A stretch of 9,679 bases of DNA from an uncultured Alcaligenaceae bacterium (GTDB taxonomy: Bacteria > Pseudomonadota > Gammaproteobacteria > Burkholderiales > Burkholderiaceae_B), in the NCBI GenBank assembly GCA_937897265.1, contig CALCPT010000090.1, positions 1-9,679 of the forward strand, written 5' to 3'. Numbering within the stretch: position 1 is the stretch's first letter; the number at the start of each line of letters is the position of its first letter. A program made the position numbers and the translations under genes. The notes beneath the pieces are model-generated. The model worked only from the letters and a program-made list of their open reading frames with translations, was not told where the DNA came from and ran no database searches. Below, piece by piece: positions 6,836 to 9,679 of the stretch.

Positions 6836-7213
6836 ATGACTGTAAATGCCTTGAATGTGTTGGGTACTGAGCTAATGCCCTGCTCGTACGATCCGTTAAC
6901 GGGTTACTACCGTGATGGTTGTTGCAACACCGATATGCAGGATTTGGGTAGCCATGTCGTTTGTACCAAGGTCACAGAAGAATTTTTAGAGTTTTCCGCA
7001 AGTCGCGGCAATGATTTGTCGACACCACGCCCCGAGTATCGCTTTGCCGGTTTGCAAGAGGGTGATCGTTGGTGCTTGTGTGCTTTGCGCTGGAAAGAGG
7101 CGTTGCACGCAGGTGTTGCCCCTTTGGTCATACTTGAAAGCACCCACGCCAAAGCACTCGAGTTCGTCACGCTTGAGCAATTGCAAGAGTATGCGCTGCA
7201 GAACGAAAGGTGA
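6836..7213 (+). CDS. DUF2237 family protein
   Basis: A 125-residue cytoplasmic protein matching the DUF2237 family over its whole length: NVLGTELMPCSYDPLTGYYR (7-26), DGCCNTD (27-33), HVVCTKVTEEFLEFSASRGN (40-59), DLSTPRPEYRFAGLQEGDRW (60-79), CLCALRWKEALHAGVAP (80-96). Six cysteines (16, 29, 30, 43, 80, 82), including CC and CxC pairs, fall in the conserved blocks, suggesting metal binding or redox chemistry; the family has no established function that I know. ATG at 6836 with GGAAAGGG about six to thirteen bases upstream, a strong ribosome site. It stands alone on the plus strand, divergent from the transport cluster and ending 36 bases from the stop of the MerR gene. Confidence 0.9.
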   Translation: MTVNALNVLGTELMPCSYDPLTGYYRDGCCNTDMQDLGSHVVCTKVTEEFLEFSASRGNDLSTPRPEYRFAGLQEGDRWCLCALRWKEALHAGVAPLVILESTHAKALEFVTLEQLQEYALQNER

Positions 7214-7249
7214 TACGAGACAGCTTGGCGGTTGGGCTGTACAGGATCC

Positions 7250-8221
7250 CTACAGTGCAATACCTTCGTGGGCTGCGATGAGCTCAAGCGCGTGTTCGAA
7301 GAGCGCCCGTGCCTGACCCGACACTTCGGCTAAATGCTCATGCAGCCGTTGGTCTGCTGAGTTTTTATTCAAGCACTCTTGGCTGTACTGCTCAAAGCTC
7401 GATAACTGCGCGAGTAGTTCGGCTACATGGCGCGGGCATTCGCACAAGACTGCGGTTGAAATATTTGCCACACGCGAGAGCGTTTCATCAGAGTATTTTT
7501 TTGGGGTTGCCTGACGCTCTGCGTTTGGTGTGGCTGTAGCGCGCAGCGCCTGTTCAAGGCTGGCGTTGCGAATCCATTCACTCAGTTCTGCGTCTGAGAT
7601 CGAGTCTTTGCGCACTGTGATGCCGGCATTGCCGAGTGTTTGTAGATTGTTGCTTGCACCGTACACATACAAGAGCAGTGTGTGACTTGCGCGAGTGCTG
7701 CGTACAAACTCAAGCAGCTCTGACACAGTGCTCTCTTGAACCGTATTCAAGCGAATTAAGAGCAGGTCGGTGGAAGCGTGCTCGGTCTCTGCCCGCGCTG
7801 CCGTCAGATCCGAGAAAACCTGTGCTCGCTCACTGTGCTCTGCAAACAGGCCAAGTTTGAGCCCGCTTGAGCTCAACCGTTGCGCCAATCCTGTGCCGAT
7901 CACACACGCACGCATTGTGGGCGCTTGCGTGGCGGCCCGCTGCAAGGCTGAAGCCGATAACCCTTGGGTATGCAAGAGTTGTAACTGTGTGCTGTTCAGC
8001 GAGGCGATGCCACTGACGGCGTGCCCCTGCTCGCTGAGTTGTTTGAGCAAGGTTGCGCGCAACACATCATCCGGCCCATACAGACGGTGCTGCCCAAGCG
8101 TTTTGGTAGGTGTAAACGCCTGATAACGGGTCTCCCAAATGCGCAGCGTTGTAACTGGCACATTTGCCAACTTGGACACCGCACCGATGCGGTAAAGGAG
8201 AGGAGGGGCGAAAGAGGGCAT
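7250..8221 (-). CDS. MerR-family transcriptional regulator with a degenerate B12-type or Rossmann-like effector region
   Basis: DNA-binding regulator of 323 residues from the ATG at 8221. Residues 9-75 are a MerR winged helix (YRIGAVSKLANVPVTTLRIW, then ETRYQAFTPTKTLGQHRLYG and DDVLRATLLKQLSEQGHAVSGIA). Residues about 105-215 alternate beta-like and helical stretches (ACVIGTGLAQRL, DLLLIRLNT, TLLLYVYG, ITVRKDSISDAEL), like the fold following the HTH in LitR/CarH proteins, but no E/DxHxxG cobalamin-ligand motif is present. The C-terminus has a CECPRH box (260-265), followed by helices (LLAQLSSFEQYSQECLNKNS). The frame stays open upstream to 8425, but that stretch is A+T-rich, holds the operator repeats and overlaps the divergent gene, so I start at MPSF. 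No strong ribosome site is seen. It probably regulates itself and the divergent operon. Confidence 0.85.
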   Translation of the reverse strand: MPSFAPPLLYRIGAVSKLANVPVTTLRIWETRYQAFTPTKTLGQHRLYGPDDVLRATLLKQLSEQGHAVSGIASLNSTQLQLLHTQGLSASALQRAATQAPTMRACVIGTGLAQRLSSSGLKLGLFAEHSERAQVFSDLTAARAETEHASTDLLLIRLNTVQESTVSELLEFVRSTRASHTLLLYVYGASNNLQTLGNAGITVRKDSISDAELSEWIRNASLEQALRATATPNAERQATPKKYSDETLSRVANISTAVLCECPRHVAELLAQLSSFEQYSQECLNKNSADQRLHEHLAEVSGQARALFEHALELIAAHEGIAL

Positions 8222-8253
8222 ATGTATAAGTAAAATTTTGTTTGAATAGTATT

Positions 8254-8265
8254 TGAGTAGATTAT
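8254..8265. repeat. Operator-like repeat copy 1 (inverted-repeat left arm)
   Basis: TGAGTAGATTAT is the exact reverse complement of copy 2 at 8293-8304. It overlaps the TATAAT box (8266-8261) proposed for the MerR gene, so a protein bound here would be well placed to autoregulate MerR. Confidence 0.6.
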
Positions 8266-8266
8266 A
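8261..8266 (-). promoter_or_regulatory. Consensus -10 box for the MerR gene
   Basis: On the minus strand these bases read TATAAT, 40 bases upstream of the MerR ATG at 8221. A matching -35 box is poor (TCAATT with 18-base spacing is the best I find), as expected of an activator-dependent promoter. The box overlaps operator-like copy 1. Confidence 0.45.
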
Positions 8267-8292
8267 TCGAATAAATTTCTGATTAATTGATA

Positions 8293-8304
8293 ATAATCTA
8301 CTCA
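8293..8304. repeat. Operator-like repeat copy 2 (inverted-repeat right arm)
   Basis: ATAATCTACTCA is the perfect 12-bp inverted partner of copy 1, 27 bases away. It ends four bases before the TTGATT -35 box of the plus-strand operon, a typical activator position. Confidence 0.6.
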
Positions 8305-8308
8305 GACT

Positions 8309-8337
8309 TTGATTTAATTCTAAAAAATTGCTATAAA
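8309..8337 (+). promoter_or_regulatory. Sigma-70 promoter for the Rrf2-like operon
   Basis: TTGATT (8309-8314) and TATAAA (8332-8337) with optimal 17-base spacing; a perfect TATAAT also lies just downstream at 8338-8343. The start site would fall near 8344-8350, giving a leader of about 30 bases and placing octamer copy 3 (8348-8355) at the initiation region. Confidence 0.55.
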
Positions 8338-8347
8338 TATAATAATT

Positions 8348-8355
8348 TCTACTCA
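8348..8355. repeat. Operator-like repeat copy 3
   Basis: TCTACTCA, in the same orientation as copy 2 and 51 bases from it, about five helical turns. It sits just downstream of the -10 boxes of the plus-strand promoter, a position where bound protein would repress. Confidence 0.5.
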
Positions 8356-8378
8356 TATCAATAGATTTAGAGGTTGCC

Positions 8379-8798
8379 ATGCTGTCAAACAGAGCTTTAA
8401 GTGCCTTAAACGCTACCGTTTTCATTGCAGCAAAGGGGCATCAACATCCGCCTACGACCCGTGAGTTATCGGCAGCCTTGGGCCTGTCGGTGTCTTCGCT
8501 ACACGGCATGCTCAAACTACTCGATGATCACGGCATTGTTCGTTCGTTCCGTGGGGCAGAAAAGCGTTATGAGATCAAAGCCGATCCAGCCACAACGACA
8601 GCTTGGGATGTCGTGCAGATTTTTGATGATCCGCATCCGCCAGTTGCCCAAAACGCGAAAGAGAAAGAGACCGCTTCGTACGAATACGAGAGCACCTATT
8701 GCGAACTATTGAAAGATTTTTTGGCTTCGCAAAAGATCAGCGATCAAATTGCTGAAATAAAGTCGAGCTCGAGTTCGATGGCTGTCGCATGGGCCTGA
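8379..8798 (+). CDS. Rrf2-like winged helix-turn-helix transcriptional regulator
   Basis: A 139-residue protein whose first 85 residues resemble the Rrf2 DNA-binding domain: ALSALNATVFIAAKG (6-20), TTRELSAALGLSVSSLHGML (26-45), LLDDHGIVRSFRGAEKRYEI (47-66), and TTAWDVVQIFDD (73-84), which matches the 'itvxdVvxaxe' segment of Rrf2 proteins. It has a single cysteine (Cys108) and thus lacks the three-cysteine cluster that holds iron-sulfur in IscR or NsrR. The tail (101-126) is predicted helical, then serine-rich. ATG at 8379 with AGAGG five bases upstream. It overlaps the DUF2805 gene by 10 bases and is divergent from the MerR gene. A LexA- or MarR-type wHTH is the alternative reading; DNA binding is fairly secure, the signal unknown. 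Confidence 0.75.
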   Translation: MLSNRALSALNATVFIAAKGHQHPPTTRELSAALGLSVSSLHGMLKLLDDHGIVRSFRGAEKRYEIKADPATTTAWDVVQIFDDPHPPVAQNAKEKETASYEYESTYCELLKDFLASQKISDQIAEIKSSSSSMAVAWA

Positions 8799-9070
8799 AG
8801 TTGTCACTCACCGAGGCTGAGCGGTCACGACTGATCGAGATGGCTTGGGAAGATCGAACACCTTTCGAGATGATTCGTTTGCAGTACGGCCTCACTGAGG
8901 GCTCTGTGATTGACTTTATGCGCAACAATATGAAAAAGAGTTCGTTTAGGATGTGGCGCAAAAGAATGAATGGGCGTCTGACAAAGCATCTTGCATTGAA
9001 CAGTGCTTCGGTACGAGCAAGTCAATTGAATAGCGATCCATCAGCGAACAAAAAGGGTGTATCAATATGA
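8789..9070 (+). CDS. DUF2805 / TIGR03643 family small protein
   Basis: A 93-residue protein matching the TIGR03643/DUF2805 family: LTEAERSRLIEMAWEDRTPF (7-26), EMIRLQYGLTEGSVIDFMRN (27-46), KKSSFRMWRKRMNGRLTKHL (49-68). The helical, strongly basic middle (WRKRMNGRLTKH) and the 'GLTEGSVIDFMR' segment look like a small HTH unit, so nucleic-acid binding is plausible but unproven. The first ATG (8789) overlaps the preceding gene by 10 bases in ATGGGCCTGA with no good ribosome site of its own, implying translational coupling. From memory, members often sit near photolyase/cryptochrome and SDR genes. Confidence 0.85.
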   Translation: MGLKLSLTEAERSRLIEMAWEDRTPFEMIRLQYGLTEGSVIDFMRNNMKKSSFRMWRKRMNGRLTKHLALNSASVRASQLNSDPSANKKGVSI

Positions 9071-9083
9071 CACAGGTGCTGCA

Positions 9084-9296
9084 ATGAATGAAGATCTGAG
9101 ATGTTGCGGTTCGGGTACCTGCATCATTAACCTAGAAGGGCTTTGTTGGTGTGGCCAACAGTGGGATGGCCGACAGATGCGTCACCAACCAATCGATTCG
9201 CCCTTGAAATCCACAAAATGCGCAGACGATTTAGGTGCCAAGGCATCAAGCGCTTTAAGCAATCCCTCGACCGATTCACCCACCGGAGTGCAGTGA
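9084..9296 (+). CDS. Small cysteine-rich protein with CC-x4-C-x7-C-x-C motif
   Basis: A 70-residue protein whose first 32 residues carry a compact motif, CCGSGTCIIN then LCWCGQQWDGRQM: cysteines at 7, 8, 13, 21 and 23. I recognise similar short 'CCGSGTCI..CWCGQQWDG' proteins as uncharacterised conserved proteins, not as a named family. Five cysteines with CxC and CC spacing suggest zinc or iron-sulfur binding. ATG at 9084, 13 bases after the DUF2805 stop, with CAGG eight bases upstream; a GTG at 9057 is in frame but has no properly spaced ribosome site. The last 38 residues lie over the 3' end of the convergent SDR gene and look like unconserved tail. Third gene of the Rrf2-DUF2805 operon. 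Confidence 0.72.
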   Translation: MNEDLRCCGSGTCIINLEGLCWCGQQWDGRQMRHQPIDSPLKSTKCADDLGAKASSALSNPSTDSPTGVQ

Positions 9297-9679
9297 TCGG
9301 GCGCGGCAAACGGCTGAGATAAAGGCGACGCGACCGTGCCAGGTTGAAGTGCGGCAAAAATCGCCTGCGGATTTTTACGCGCAAACTCAATGGCTGCGGT
9401 TTGCAAAAGCATATTGACTGCCGCTTTCGATGCACGATAGCCGTACCAACCGCCTTTTGCATTGTCGCTGATGCTGCCGACACGAGCAGACAGTTTGGCG
9501 TAGATGACTCTCTCTCGCGCCAACAGCGGCAAAAAATATTTCAGCAGCAGAGCGGGTCCGATGGCGTTGACTTGAAAGCTGCGCATGAGGCGAGTGGCGT
9601 CGAGTGCGCCGAGATGCTTCTCGGGACCTTTGCCATCGATTGTCAGAGCTCCGGTAGCGTCAACAATTAACTGAAACGG
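9182..9679 (-). CDS. Short-chain dehydrogenase/reductase (C-factor-like), N-terminus beyond window
   Basis: NAD(P)-dependent SDR, C-terminal 166 residues; the frame stays open to the last base, so the start and the TGxxxGxG cofactor motif lie to the right. The ATG at 9586 is internal. Read from the window edge: LIVDATGAL (the NNAG-like strand), then GPEKHLGALD, SFQVNAIGPALLLKYFLPLL (with the structural Asn), the catalytic region SARVGSISDNAKGG with Ser, and YGYRASKAAVNM with the Tyr-x3-Lys pair twelve residues after that Ser. It ends with the family-typical FVDFKGESIGW. This subtype resembles the C-factor/YbbO-like SDRs. Substrate unknown. It is convergent with, and overlaps by 115 bases, the small cysteine-rich gene. 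Confidence 0.9.
   Translation of the reverse strand, partial: PFQLIVDATGALTIDGKGPEKHLGALDATRLMRSFQVNAIGPALLLKYFLPLLARERVIYAKLSARVGSISDNAKGGWYGYRASKAAVNMLLQTAAIEFARKNPQAIFAALQPGTVASPLSQPFAAPDHCTPVGESVEGLLKALDALAPKSSAHFVDFKGESIGW

Larger units (their letters stand above)
8222..8378. promoter_or_regulatory. A+T-rich divergent control region between the MerR and Rrf2-like genes
   Basis: A 157-base gap, strikingly A+T-rich beside its coding neighbours. It contains three copies of TCTACTCA or its complement, apparent promoters in both directions, and a CTATTCAAA near-repeat of CTACTCAAA on the minus strand (8243-8259 region). The layout fits co-regulation of both divergent units by the MerR protein, the Rrf2-like protein, or both. 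Confidence 0.7.

Noticed and set aside
7237..7255. Inverted repeat CTGTA...TACAG between convergent DUF2237 and MerR genes, as a terminator
   Set aside because: The stem is only five base pairs with a nine-base loop and no T-run on either strand; it also overlaps the MerR stop codon.
6907..7287. 126-residue minus-strand open frame opposite the DUF2237 gene
   Set aside because: The plus frame is unmistakably DUF2237; the antisense frame is low in recognisable features and rich in S and C, as expected of a shadow.
8222..8425. 68-residue N-terminal extension of the MerR protein from an upstream start at 8425
   Set aside because: The extension is A+T-driven low-complexity sequence (many N, Y, L, S, I), precedes a normal MerR start (MPSFAPPLLYRIGAV), covers the operator repeats and promoters, and overlaps the divergent Rrf2-like coding start.
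9057..9083. GTG start for the cysteine-rich protein
   Set aside because: The AAGGG lies directly against the GTG with no spacing, and the added residues overlap the DUF2805 gene; the ATG at 9084 has a properly spaced CAGG.

Overview
The window reads as an accessory-rich piece of a betaproteobacterial chromosome, most likely Burkholderiales. The main reason is the presence of three periplasmic receptors of the Bug/TctC family, a family hugely expanded in that order. The two-domain MerR regulator and the small DUF2805 (TIGR03643-like) and DUF2237 proteins also fit Burkholderiales. This placement is inference; no rRNA or marker gene is present. Coding density is high and no gene-free stretch reaches 300 bases. 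I see no tRNA, rRNA, CRISPR array, insertion sequence or prophage gene.

Region 1 (1-6748, all minus strand) is a colinear transport and metabolism cluster. In transcription order it holds: a Bug receptor; one base later, a TRAP/DctP-type binding protein with no visible signal peptide; a VOC (glyoxalase/extradiol-fold) protein; a malate/L-lactate dehydrogenase-family oxidoreductase; a second Bug receptor; an acyltransferase-3 membrane protein that starts inside the Bug stop codon (TTGA overlap); and a third Bug receptor that runs off the left edge and looks frameshifted near position 60. No TctAB or DctQM membrane permease is encoded here, so the receptors must borrow permeases from elsewhere or act as sensors. 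The set suggests capture and oxidation of a small (hydroxy)carboxylate. A perfect 17-bp palindrome upstream of the dehydrogenase may divide the cluster into two transcription units.

Region 2 (6836-7213, plus) is a single DUF2237 gene with six cysteines, divergent from the transport cluster and convergent with the next gene.

Region 3 (7250-9679) is a regulatory and stress-type module. A MerR-family regulator (minus) diverges from a compact plus-strand operon: an Rrf2-like winged-helix protein, a DUF2805 protein (10-base overlap) and a 70-aa cysteine-rich protein. The shared intergenic region is very A+T-rich. It carries three copies of an octamer TCTACTCA, two of them in a perfect 12-bp inverted repeat, placed against good sigma-70 elements on both strands. 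A partial short-chain dehydrogenase of the C-factor type is convergent and runs off the right edge; its 3' end overlaps the small cysteine-rich gene by 115 bases. From memory, MerR, DUF2805 and this type of SDR recur next to photolyase/cryptochrome genes in LitR-type light-responsive clusters. This is the best candidate for an incompletely described system here, but no photolyase lies inside the window and the MerR effector domain shows no cobalamin-binding histidine motif.
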